The notes beneath the pieces are model-generated. The model did no database searches. It was not told where the DNA came from and was given only the letters and a program-made list of their open reading frames with translations. Shown in pieces: positions 56,910 to 64,000 of a stretch of DNA of 64,000 nt. Numbering within the stretch: position 1 is the first letter of the stretch; each line of letters starts with the position of its first letter. This stretch comes from Burkholderia sp. 9120. Lineage in GTDB: Bacteria; Pseudomonadota; Gammaproteobacteria; Burkholderiales; Burkholderiaceae. The DNA is taken from positions 248,001-312,000 of the forward strand of contig NZ_JQNA01000001.1 in NCBI RefSeq assembly GCF_000745015.1, read 5' to 3'. Made by a program: the position numbers and the translations under genes.

Positions 56910-57629
56910 CTATAGCGATTTCAAAGCGGGTAACAGCCGGTCGAACTCGCGCTTCACTACGCCGTAGCATTCGCATACACGTGCTTCGAGTCCCGGTCTG
57001 TCTAGCACCTCGATGTGGCCATGACTGTAGCGAATCAAACCCGCATCCTGCAATTTCAACGCGGCCTCGGTTACACCCGATCGACGAACGCCCAGCATAT
57101 TGGCGATCAGTTCCTGCGTCATCTTCAGTTCGTTTGAAGAAAGACGGTCGATGCTAAGCAGGAGCCACCTGCACAACTGCTGATCGATCGAATGATGTCG
57201 GTTACACACGGCAGTCTGCGCCATCTGGGTGATCAGCGCCTGTGTGTAGCGGAGCAAAAGGCGCTGGACTGGACCGGCACGATGAAACTCCTCCTTCAGG
57301 ATTTGAGCATCCAGGCGATACGCCTTGCCCGCGCTTTGCACGACCGCCCGGCTGGGCGTGGTCTCGCCCCCCATGAAAAGTGCGATGCCAATGAGCCCTT
57401 CGTTGCCGACGATCGCGATTTCGGCGGACGCACCGTCCTCCATCACATACAGCAGCGACACGATACAGGTGGTCGGGAAATAAACGTAATTGAGGCGGTC
57501 GCCGGATTCGTAGACGACATTGCCGAGCGGCATATCCACGGCCAACAGGTGTGGCGCGAGACGCTCCCACTCCACGTCAGGCAACACCGCCAGCAGATGA
57601 TTTTCCTTTTGGGGAAGATCTTGAGCCAT
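56910..57629 (-). CDS. Crp/Fnr-family transcriptional regulator
   Basis: 239 residues from ATG 57629 with GGAGAG upstream; an upstream extension is rejected. Cyclic-nucleotide-like N-terminal domain (VDMPLGNVVYESGDRLNYVYF, AEIAIVGNEGLIGIALFMGG), long helix, then a winged helix (LKMTQELIANMLGVRRSGVTEAALKLQDAG). No Fnr-type cysteine cluster at the N-terminus, and the effector pocket lacks the cAMP consensus, so the signal is unknown. A minus-strand TATAAT is at 57798-57803, about 170 bp upstream. Confidence 0.85.
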   Translation of the reverse strand: MAQDLPQKENHLLAVLPDVEWERLAPHLLAVDMPLGNVVYESGDRLNYVYFPTTCIVSLLYVMEDGASAEIAIVGNEGLIGIALFMGGETTPSRAVVQSAGKAYRLDAQILKEEFHRAGPVQRLLLRYTQALITQMAQTAVCNRHHSIDQQLCRWLLLSIDRLSSNELKMTQELIANMLGVRRSGVTEAALKLQDAGLIRYSHGHIEVLDRPGLEARVCECYGVVKREFDRLLPALKSL

Positions 57630-57952
57630 TTCGCACTCTCCGCAGCTCGCCCGGAACCGCGCCGCTTTCGCCGACGAATTCCTGACGGGTAAATATGGAT
57701 AGAAGGAGGAGTGCTCCAACACCTTTACCGCCTGCACCGCAGCGCAACCCCACGCGGCAATCTTCGCGCGACTTAAAATCAGGCCAATATGTAATGGATT
57801 ATAAGCCACGCCGAAATCACTGAGGCGGCCCGCGTTGGCATGACATCGTGTTACCGCACAAACGAGGAAACGGATTGCACGAAGTTCGAGATTATCGTCC
57901 CGTTCGCCATTACAAAGTATCCGGCCGGCTCAACGACAATCGTGCTTTCCAC
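57630..57952. other. Intergenic region between kinase and Crp/Fnr gene
   Basis: 323 bases with no gene. Holds a minus-strand TATAAT (57798-57803) without a good -35 box; probable promoter zone of the Crp/Fnr gene. Confidence 0.4.
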
Positions 57953-58831
57953 TTATACACTGCCATAAAAAGCGCGGGCGGACTTGATGATCGGCAGCTT
58001 GAGCGTGAACTCGCTGCCTTTTCCGGGGCCCGCGCTGATCGCCGAAACCGTACCACCGTGAGAAGCAGCAATTGCCTTCACGACTGCGAGGCCAATGCCG
58101 AGGCCACCCGCACTGGCGGCGATCGTTCTGCTGGATTGTGCGAACAGCTCGAAAATATGCGGCAGCAGGACAGACGAAATCCCCGGACCATCGTCATTGA
58201 TTTTGATGACAAGATTGCTTCCTTCGGCGAACACCGTCATTCGTATGTTGCCGTGCATCGGCGTGTATTTCACCGCGTTATGCAACAGATTACCGACGGC
58301 CTGCGTCAAACGAACGGGATCGCCTTCAACGCGCAGAGTCGTGTCGGGAAGCAACACGGTAAAAGTCTGATTTTTCGCGGCGGCAGCCACTGCCGTGACC
58401 TCGCAGATGTCAGCCAGGAGAGTCGCGATCTCTATGGCGACCTTGCTGAGTCGGAGCACATCACGATCGACACGGATCGCATCCATCAAATCTTGCGCGA
58501 GCCGTGCGATCCCGTCCACCTGGCGGTCGATCATCTCGGTCAGGCGGAGTATCTCCGGGCGGTCGGCCGACGCGTTGCGGATCAACTGACTGGCCATCCG
58601 CAAGGGCGTCAACGGCCCGCGCAACTCGTGGGCCACCATTGCCAGGGTCTGGTTGCTAATCGGTGGCACCTCGACGCCGCGCTCGGTCGCGCTGGCATCG
58701 CGCAGGGCAACAATCTCAATGGGCCGCGAACGACACCCCATCATTGCGTCTGTCTCGACGACGGAGTTCAAGGCAAAACCGTCCGCCATCGAAGTGGCAG
58801 ACGCCAGATGTGCTGACATTTTGATCCCCAT
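57953..58831 (-). CDS. Soluble histidine kinase (HisKA-HATPase), no sensor domain
   Basis: 292 residues. After ~50 residues without a recognised domain comes the H-box TLAMVAHELRGPLTPLRMA, N-box GNLLHNAVKYTP and G-boxes INDDGPGI and GGLGIGLAVVKAI. No membrane segment is seen, so it is cytosolic and must sense through a partner or its short N-terminus. No response regulator gene is adjacent. Confidence 0.87.
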   Translation of the reverse strand: MGIKMSAHLASATSMADGFALNSVVETDAMMGCRSRPIEIVALRDASATERGVEVPPISNQTLAMVAHELRGPLTPLRMASQLIRNASADRPEILRLTEMIDRQVDGIARLAQDLMDAIRVDRDVLRLSKVAIEIATLLADICEVTAVAAAAKNQTFTVLLPDTTLRVEGDPVRLTQAVGNLLHNAVKYTPMHGNIRMTVFAEGSNLVIKINDDGPGISSVLLPHIFELFAQSSRTIAASAGGLGIGLAVVKAIAASHGGTVSAISAGPGKGSEFTLKLPIIKSARAFYGSV

Positions 58832-59243
58832 TCTGGGCTTTTCGGCAACGAAGAGCGATGAGACGCGCGTATCGGTCTGATATTCAGGAACAGCCAGAGT
58901 TCTTGCAAAAGCACCAGCAACGTGCGGTTCGCCAACGCCCGTCTCGCAGGACGGAGGGTCGGCCTAACCAACAGCATCGCAAATGCAGTTCGGTAAGTCG
59001 GTACGGTGGCGTTCAGATCAGTAAGAACGACCGTGACATGCGAAAGCCCGTCGGGGTGAGTAACGTCTGATGATCACGGCGAACGAACGCTTAGCGGGTG
59101 TCCGCATGACCGCGGGAAAGTCGCGCGACGATTCACACGGATTGTGCGTTTGAATATAGACAGAGGTCTGTACGTTGACGTACCGCAATCTACCGCGCGT
59201 GCGCGTAGCTTGGCTTCTATCGTCGATCAGCGCGGAGAAAATC
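58832..59243. other. Intergenic region with two adjacent palindromes
   Basis: About 410 bases between divergent genes and no gene seen. At 59160-59171 ACAGA-GG-TCTGT and at 59170-59183 GTACGT-TG-ACGTAC abut each other some 60-85 bp before the SYLF lipoprotein start; they may be an operator. Confidence 0.4.
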
Positions 59244-59834
59244 ATGCTTAGACGAACATTTATCTGGAGCACACCAGGATCGCTTCTGGCACTAGGTGCG
59301 GCGCTCTCAGGTTGCACCACCACCGCTTCTTCCAATGCTAGCCGCAGCGAGCAAATGGATAAACGCCGCACCATCGACGCAGGCGTCGACTCGACACTCG
59401 CACGCCTCTATGACATCGCGAGCGGCTCGCGTGAACTGGTCGGCAAGGCGCACGGAGTCCTGGTGTTTCCTTCTGTGTTCGACGCCGGCTTTGTGGTCGG
59501 TGGTCAATATGGTGAAGGGTCGTTGCGCGTTGGCGGACGCACGGTCGGCTACTACAGCACGGCGACCGGATCGATCGGCTGGCAGATCGGCGCGCAATCG
59601 CGTGCGATCGTATTCCTGTTCATGACCGACGAGTCGCTCAACCGCTTCCGTAGCAGAGACGGATGGTCGGCGGGCGGCGATGCGTCCGTGGCCGTGCTGC
59701 AAATCGGCGCGAATGGCACGCTCGACACGAGCACCTCTACCGGTCAGGTCAACGCTTTCGTGCTGACCAACCAGGGCTTAATGGCGGGCGCGTCGCTCGA
59801 AGGCACCAAAGTCACGCGGCTCGCGTTGCTTTGA
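59244..59834 (+). CDS. SYLF-domain (Ysc84-like) lipoprotein
   Basis: 196 residues from ATG 59244 (GGAG upstream). Lipobox ALSGC gives a lipidated Cys near residue 24. The SYLF fold follows: ASGSRELVGKAHGVLVFPSV, FDAGFVVGGQYGEGSLRVGG, IGWQIGAQSRAIVFLFMTDE, WSAGGDASVAVLQIGANGTLD. In eukaryotes such domains bind phosphoinositides; in bacteria they are envelope proteins of unclear role, often stress-induced. It is followed 57 bp later by the two-barrel PRC gene. Confidence 0.83.
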   Translation: MLRRTFIWSTPGSLLALGAALSGCTTTASSNASRSEQMDKRRTIDAGVDSTLARLYDIASGSRELVGKAHGVLVFPSVFDAGFVVGGQYGEGSLRVGGRTVGYYSTATGSIGWQIGAQSRAIVFLFMTDESLNRFRSRDGWSAGGDASVAVLQIGANGTLDTSTSTGQVNAFVLTNQGLMAGASLEGTKVTRLALL

Positions 59835-59891
59835 AAACCAGACCCCGGGCGTGGTGTGCTGCGCCCCTTCTTCTCACACCGCGGAGAGACC

Positions 59892-60701
59892 ATGTTACGA
59901 AGCATTAGCGACCTGCACGGCAGCACCGTGCACGCATTGGACGGCGATATCGGTTCGGTCAACCAGGTCTATTTCGACGACGAGTCCTGGGGAGTGCGTT
60001 ATCTGGTGGTCGAAACAGGCAACTGGCTCAACGACCGGCAAGTGCTGGTTTCGCCGTATTCGGTGAAACACACCGACCCGGGATCGAACGTCGTGCATGT
60101 GAACCTGTCGCGGCAGCAAGTGCGGGACAGCCCGATTCTCGACACCCACAAGCCGGTATCGCGGCAGCACGAGATCGAGTATCTGCGCTACTACAGCTAT
60201 CCGACGTATTGGGGCGGCCCGAACATGTGGGGCATGGGCGCCTACCCGGCCTACGACCCGACAGGCGTTGCGCCGGACGCGCTGCTCGATGAACCTTCGC
60301 GGCCAACCTTGCATACGAACAGGCCGCAAGCGGACGTTCATCTGCGCAGTACCAACGAGGTCAAGGGATATCACCTCCAAACAGCAGACGGCGGCATCGG
60401 GCACGTCTCGGACTTCATTTACGACGACACCGACTGGGCGATTCGCTACCTGGTCGTGGAGACGCACAACTGGTGGCCTGGCGGCAAAGCCGTGCTGATC
60501 GCGATTCACTGGATCGACGTTGTCGACTGGCTCGATTCGACCGTATCGACGGCATTGACGCGTGATGTCATCCGGAATAGCCCCGCTTATGACGACTCGT
60601 TGCCGGTCGACCGGCATTACGAAGTCGCGCTGCACCGGTTTTACGACAAACACGGCTATTGGTCGGATGCCGATGCCGGCGAGCGGGTCGCCTTGGAGTG
60701 A
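59892..60701 (+). CDS. Two-domain PRC-barrel protein
   Basis: 269 residues from ATG 59892 with GGAGAG upstream. Barrel 1 (residues ~1-75: LHGSTVHALDGDIGSVNQVY, FDDESWGVRYLVVETGNW), a Pro/Tyr/Gly-rich linker (YYSYPTYWGGPNMWGMGAY), and barrel 2 (~155-225: EVKGYHLQTADGGIGHVSDF, IRYLVVETHNWWPGGKAVLI). It has no signal peptide. The first barrel is the intact counterpart of the fragment next to the IS at 47770-47969. Confidence 0.82.
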   Translation: MLRSISDLHGSTVHALDGDIGSVNQVYFDDESWGVRYLVVETGNWLNDRQVLVSPYSVKHTDPGSNVVHVNLSRQQVRDSPILDTHKPVSRQHEIEYLRYYSYPTYWGGPNMWGMGAYPAYDPTGVAPDALLDEPSRPTLHTNRPQADVHLRSTNEVKGYHLQTADGGIGHVSDFIYDDTDWAIRYLVVETHNWWPGGKAVLIAIHWIDVVDWLDSTVSTALTRDVIRNSPAYDDSLPVDRHYEVALHRFYDKHGYWSDADAGERVALE

Positions 60702-60869
60702 GGTGCTGCGCAGAACGCGTTGCTTCACCTGATCCAGACGAGTCCGGGACCGGTCGAAAACGATTTAACTTCGGACTATGACGGCGTTGATGTTGCTCGT
60801 TGATCCGCGAATTTTATTCAGCACAGACGACGGCCAGTGTGGCTTTCGTTCAACCAGAGGGGCGGCAGT

Positions 60870-61085
60870 ATGACAGACAGAATCATCTCAAGCAGGACAC
60901 ACGATGCTCACATGTCCGTTAAGAACCATATTGCCGATGGTTGGGTAGCGAGCGTGTGTGTCGTCCCGAAGGGACTGTCAACGGGCGATGAAATTGTCAA
61001 ACTCGACACGGTCTTCGAACGCGAAGATGCCGCATGGGCATCGGTTGAGACGCTCGCGCGCGCCGAGCTCAACAACCTGAAATAG
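60870..61085 (+). CDS. Small hypothetical protein
   Basis: 71 residues from ATG 60870, which has GGGGCGG upstream. Reads as a small alpha/beta protein (HIADGWVASVCVVPKGLSTG, LDTVFEREDAAWASVETLAR). Family not recognised. It lies among stress-type genes on the same strand. Confidence 0.55.
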   Translation: MTDRIISSRTHDAHMSVKNHIADGWVASVCVVPKGLSTGDEIVKLDTVFEREDAAWASVETLARAELNNLK

Positions 61086-61164
61086 CACAGGGCTGCGCTT
61101 TTCAAACCTCGCTGTGCACGGCGCAATAGCCCGCATACCTAACCTCTTTTCAAGGACCACTCGC

Positions 61165-61716
61165 ATGACTCCCTATGACGTCGTAATCGCAGTCTTCGAC
61201 GACCACCGTCAAGCCGATGCCGCCGTGCGCAAGCTGATAGACAGCGGCTTCGACATGAAGAACTTCAGTGTGGTCGGCAAGGGCTATCACACCGAGGAAA
61301 AGATCGTCGGTCTCTACACCGTCGGCGATCGCATGAAAATGTGGGGCAAGTACGGCGCTTTCTGGGGCGGCCTGTGGGGCTTGCTGATGGGCGGCGTGTT
61401 TCTGACGATTCCGGTGCTGGGCCCCATCGTAGTGCTGGGTCATCTAGCCGTTGTCATCGTGTCGACGGTCGAAGGCGCGGTCGTGGTCGGCACCCTCAGC
61501 GCTTTGGGCGCAACGCTCGTCAACGCGGGGCTGCCGAAGGAAAGCGTGATCCATTACGAGGCCGCCATCCAGGCCGATGGATTCATCGTGATGGCCCACG
61601 GCAAGCCGGATGAAATGGCGCGCGCAAAAGCCGTTCTCGCGACTCACCAACCGGCGCGGCTCGACTCGCACGAAGGCGTCACGCCCGCCGAGGCCGCCGC
61701 GCCCGAAACCATCTGA
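61165..61716 (+). CDS. DUF1269-like membrane protein
   Basis: 183 residues from ATG 61165 with AAGGA upstream. N-terminal ferredoxin-like part (YDVVIAVFDDHRQADAAVRK, DMKNFSVVGKGYHTEEKI), a long Gly-rich membrane hairpin (YGAFWGGLWGLLMGGVFLTI, VVLGHLAVVIVSTVEGAVVV) and a C-terminal cytosolic helix. The layout matches DUF1269-type proteins, possibly regulators of membrane transport. It lies 42 bp before the NRAMP-like transporter, which suggests a joint role. Confidence 0.75.
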   Translation: MTPYDVVIAVFDDHRQADAAVRKLIDSGFDMKNFSVVGKGYHTEEKIVGLYTVGDRMKMWGKYGAFWGGLWGLLMGGVFLTIPVLGPIVVLGHLAVVIVSTVEGAVVVGTLSALGATLVNAGLPKESVIHYEAAIQADGFIVMAHGKPDEMARAKAVLATHQPARLDSHEGVTPAEAAAPETI

Positions 61717-61758
61717 CAGACCGATACGGCTGCGTCAGCCACCAGGAGCGCCCAACTC

Positions 61759-63048
61759 ATGGACACTCTCACTCACGATCCGGTCAAGCAGCCAACTCGC
61801 CCAAAACTGCTGCAGGTGATGGGCCCGGGCCTCATCACTGGCGCGTCGGACGACGATCCGAGCGGCATCGCCACGTATTCCCAGGTCGGCGCGCAATTCG
61901 GCTACGGGCTCGCGTGGACTCTCCTGTTTAGCTACCCGTTAATGGCCGCGATCCAGGAGATCAGCGCGCGCATCGGGCGCGTGACCGGCAGCGGCATCGC
62001 GGGCAATCTGCGTGAGCACTATCCGCGCTGGTTGTCGACCAGCGTAGTCGGGTTGCTGCTCATCGCGAACATCATCAACCTGGGGGCCGACCTCGGTGCA
62101 ATGGGCGCAGCGCTCAAGCTGCTGATCGCAGGTCCGGCGTTACTCTACGTGTGCGGTTTCGGGCTACTTTCCGTTGTATTGGAAGTGTTCACCCGCTATG
62201 CGCGCTACGTGTCGATTCTCAAATGGCTGTGCCTGTCGCTGTTCAGCTACGTGATCTGCGCCTTCGTCGTCAAAATGCCGTGGGATCAGGTCGGCCGGGC
62301 CGTGCTAATGCCGGCGCTTTCCGTCAAACCGGACTACCTCGTCGCAATCGTCGCGGTCATGGGTACGACGATTAGCCCTTATTTGTTTTTCTGGCAGGCA
62401 GAACAGGAAGTCGAAGACGAAAAGGAACGGCCCGGCGCACATCCGTTGACCCATGCGCCGTGGGAAGCGCCCGCGGAGTTCGCGCGGATCCGCATCGACA
62501 CCTACCTCGGCATGGCGCTCTCGAATGTAATCGCGTTCTTCATCGTCGTGACGACGGCGACGACCTTGCATGCACACGGGATCACCGATATCCAGACTTC
62601 GGCTCAGGCCGCGGAAGCGCTGCGCGCGATAGCAGGTCCGTTCACGTTCTTTGTGTTCGCCGCCGGCATCATCGGCACCGGCTTGTTGACGCTGCCTGTG
62701 CTAGCCGGATCGGGTGCCTATGCGGTGGGCGAATTGTTCGTGTGGCGAGTGGGCCTCGCGCGCCTGCCATCGCAGGCGAAGGCGTTCTACGGCGTCATTG
62801 CCGCCGCAACGGCAATCGGCGCCGGCCTGAACTTCACGTCGATAGATCCCGTCAAGGCGCTCTACTGGAGCGCAGTGCTCAATGGCGTCGTTGCGGTGCC
62901 CGTGATGATCGTCATGATGCATCTCTCGATGCGGACGCACATCATGTCCGGTTTCACGCTTCCACCAACACTACGCACCTTCGGCTGGATTGCGACCGGC
63001 GTGATGGCGGCAACGGTCGTGGCGATGAGTGTCACCTGGTTTGCGTGA
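61759..63048 (+). CDS. NRAMP-family (SLC11-like) divalent metal transporter with altered motifs
   Basis: 429 residues, AGGAG before the ATG, about eleven membrane segments. The first-helix motif of classical NRAMP (DPGN) reads DDDPSG here. The sixth-helix MPH motif is replaced in VAVMGTTISPYLFFWQAEQE. The Met that selects transition metals is therefore absent. This pattern resembles NRAMP-related transporters reported to carry Mg2+. It is co-oriented with the DUF1269-like gene. Confidence 0.82.
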   Translation: MDTLTHDPVKQPTRPKLLQVMGPGLITGASDDDPSGIATYSQVGAQFGYGLAWTLLFSYPLMAAIQEISARIGRVTGSGIAGNLREHYPRWLSTSVVGLLLIANIINLGADLGAMGAALKLLIAGPALLYVCGFGLLSVVLEVFTRYARYVSILKWLCLSLFSYVICAFVVKMPWDQVGRAVLMPALSVKPDYLVAIVAVMGTTISPYLFFWQAEQEVEDEKERPGAHPLTHAPWEAPAEFARIRIDTYLGMALSNVIAFFIVVTTATTLHAHGITDIQTSAQAAEALRAIAGPFTFFVFAAGIIGTGLLTLPVLAGSGAYAVGELFVWRVGLARLPSQAKAFYGVIAAATAIGAGLNFTSIDPVKALYWSAVLNGVVAVPVMIVMMHLSMRTHIMSGFTLPPTLRTFGWIATGVMAATVVAMSVTWFA

Positions 63049-63058
63049 CGGATTCACT

Positions 63059-63373
63059 CTATCGCCGTGGGTCATGCTGTGTTCGCAACGCTTCGATCTC
63101 GTCAAGCAGATCGAGTGCGAGCGCGATGCCCGCAGCGTTGATCTCGAGATCCTGCGCGAGATGGCGGGCCTTGCGGGCGCGCCGCAATGAGACGCCGTCA
63201 AAGTGCGGACCATCATCTTCGCTAACGCGTTTCGGCTCGATCGCCCCTTGCTCGATCCAGTCAAAGATCTGAAGTTCAGAAGCGCCGGATACCCGGCACA
63301 ATTCGAGTAGCGTGAACTCCACCTGCTCCTCGACGATCAGGCATTTGAGCCAGGCCTTACGCGATTCGTTCAT
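63059..63373 (-). CDS. cbpM: Chaperone modulator CbpM
   Basis: 104 residues, MerR-like fold: LLELCRVSGASELQIFDWIEQGAIEP, LRRARKARHLAQDLEINAAGIALALDLLDEIEAL. CbpM binds the J-domain of CbpA and blocks its DNA and DnaK functions. Its ATG overlaps the cbpA stop by 4 bp. It converges with the NRAMP-like gene. Confidence 0.9.
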   Translation of the reverse strand: MNESRKAWLKCLIVEEQVEFTLLELCRVSGASELQIFDWIEQGAIEPKRVSEDDGPHFDGVSLRRARKARHLAQDLEINAAGIALALDLLDEIEALRTQHDPRR

Positions 63374-64000
63374 GATGAATCACCTGAAAAATGCGCGCGC
63401 GGGTCGAAGTCGCATGCCTGTCGTAATGCCTCGTAAGCGGCGCGTGCCTGGTCGCTGTCGGCCGGTGGCAGAGCGATGTTCAACCGCGCATAGAGGTCGC
63501 CCGCTGTACCGGCCGGACCGCTCGCCGGAATGCCCTTGCCCTTCAGGCGCAAGCGTTGGCCTCCGCTAGACCCTTTCGGTACGGCTATTTCGACGGTGCC
63601 GTCGGGCGTCGGCACGGTAATGCGCGCGCCCAGTGCCGCCTCCCAGGGCGCAACCGGCGCATCGATCGTCACATCGCGGCCGTCGACGCGGAAATGTTCC
63701 TGCGGGCGCAACGCGATTTCCAGGTACAGGTCGCCAGCTCGCCCCTCTCCGAAACCCGCACCCCCCTGGCCGGCAAGCCGCAAATGCTGCCCACTCTGCA
63801 CGCCCTTGGGAATGGAGACATCGAGCGTCCGTGACTTCATCACGACACGGCCGCTTGCATCGAGCACCGGCGTCTCCAGGGAAATCGTGCGCTGTGCCCC
63901 GCGATAGGTATCTTTCAGATCGATCACCACTTTGGCGTGGTGGTCCTCGCCCGGAGCGGAGTGCGGCACGCCGCCATAGGCATCCTCCATTTCCTGTGCC
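63370..64000 (-). CDS. cbpA: Curved-DNA-binding J-protein CbpA, 5' end outside window
   Basis: The last ~210 residues of a class II J-protein: two beta-rich substrate domains (AKVVIDLKDTYRGAQRTISL, IPKGVQSGQHLRLAGQGGAG, YLEIALRPQEHFRVDGRDV, VPKGSSGGQRLRLKGKGIP). The J-domain and Gly/Phe region lie to the right of the window. Partnership with cbpM by a 4-bp overlap supports CbpA rather than DnaJ; no zinc-finger CxxCxGxG motif is seen. Confidence 0.9.
   Translation of the reverse strand, partial: AQEMEDAYGGVPHSAPGEDHHAKVVIDLKDTYRGAQRTISLETPVLDASGRVVMKSRTLDVSIPKGVQSGQHLRLAGQGGAGFGEGRAGDLYLEIALRPQEHFRVDGRDVTIDAPVAPWEAALGARITVPTPDGTVEIAVPKGSSGGQRLRLKGKGIPASGPAGTAGDLYARLNIALPPADSDQARAAYEALRQACDFDPRAHFSGDSS

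Overview
The window reads as a high-GC beta-proteobacterial chromosome or chromid segment. The gene families, SuyAB/HpsN-type sulfonate genes and the style of the accessory genes suggest Paraburkholderia or a close relative in Burkholderiales. This is judged from remembered family resemblance, not from a search. No rRNA, tRNA or CRISPR array was seen.

Layout. (1) 1-13.5 kb, minus strand: an apparent operon of two pseudopilin genes (gspI/gspJ-like), three tandem paralogous TPR-glycosyltransferase genes and a giant filamentous-hemagglutinin-like exoprotein that runs off the left edge. (2) 13.8-18.8 kb, minus: an L-fuconate-dehydratase-type enolase and a ribose/fucose-type ABC importer. (3) 19.1-31.6 kb: an organosulfonate catabolic block. 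It holds hpsN with an SDR and a Zn-alcohol dehydrogenase (dihydroxypropanesulfonate to sulfolactate), a TauABC-like importer with two permeases, a LacI regulator with palindromic operators, a sulfolactate/malate-type dehydrogenase, a DctA carrier, and suyAB (sulfolactate to pyruvate plus sulfite). (4) 32.0-41.6 kb: a second TauABC-like importer, a LysR regulator, and a tightly overlapping six-gene operon for an atypical succinate-dehydrogenase/fumarate-reductase and a two-subunit class I fumarase, with a divergent GntR/HutC regulator.

The most interesting reading joins regions 3 and 4. A 21-bp operator-like sequence in front of the GntR gene (arms TCATCTAG/CTAGATGA) recurs with few changes twice in the suyA/second-transporter intergenic region. 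The sulfonate analogue of succinate is 3-sulfopropanoate. An SDH-like enzyme plus a fumarase-like enzyme acting on it would yield sulfoacrylate and then 3-sulfolactate, which is the substrate of SuyAB. I therefore propose that the window encodes a succinate-mimic route for 3-sulfopropanoate alongside DHPS degradation. This is inference and is stated with tests.

(5) 41.8-45.3 kb: a membrane protein, and a periplasmic-sensor histidine kinase whose FixJ-like partner is cut by an IS21-family element (45300-47769). The other end of the IS cuts an unrelated PRC-barrel gene, and no target duplication is visible, so the IS marks a deletion or rearrangement joint. (6) 48-54.5 kb: stress and signalling genes (PRC-barrel, hemerythrin, a CheB-CheR-PAS-kinase-REC-REC-LuxR mega-protein). 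(7) 54.5-56.8 kb: a gene graveyard with an HtrA pseudogene, an IS3 scrap, a deleted IS91-type element, a chemoreceptor tail with frameshifts, and an unexplained 21-bp-stem hairpin. (8) 56.9-64 kb: Crp/Fnr regulator, histidine kinase, SYLF lipoprotein, two-PRC-barrel protein, small proteins, an NRAMP-like transporter with altered motifs, and cbpA-cbpM (cbpA cut by the right edge).
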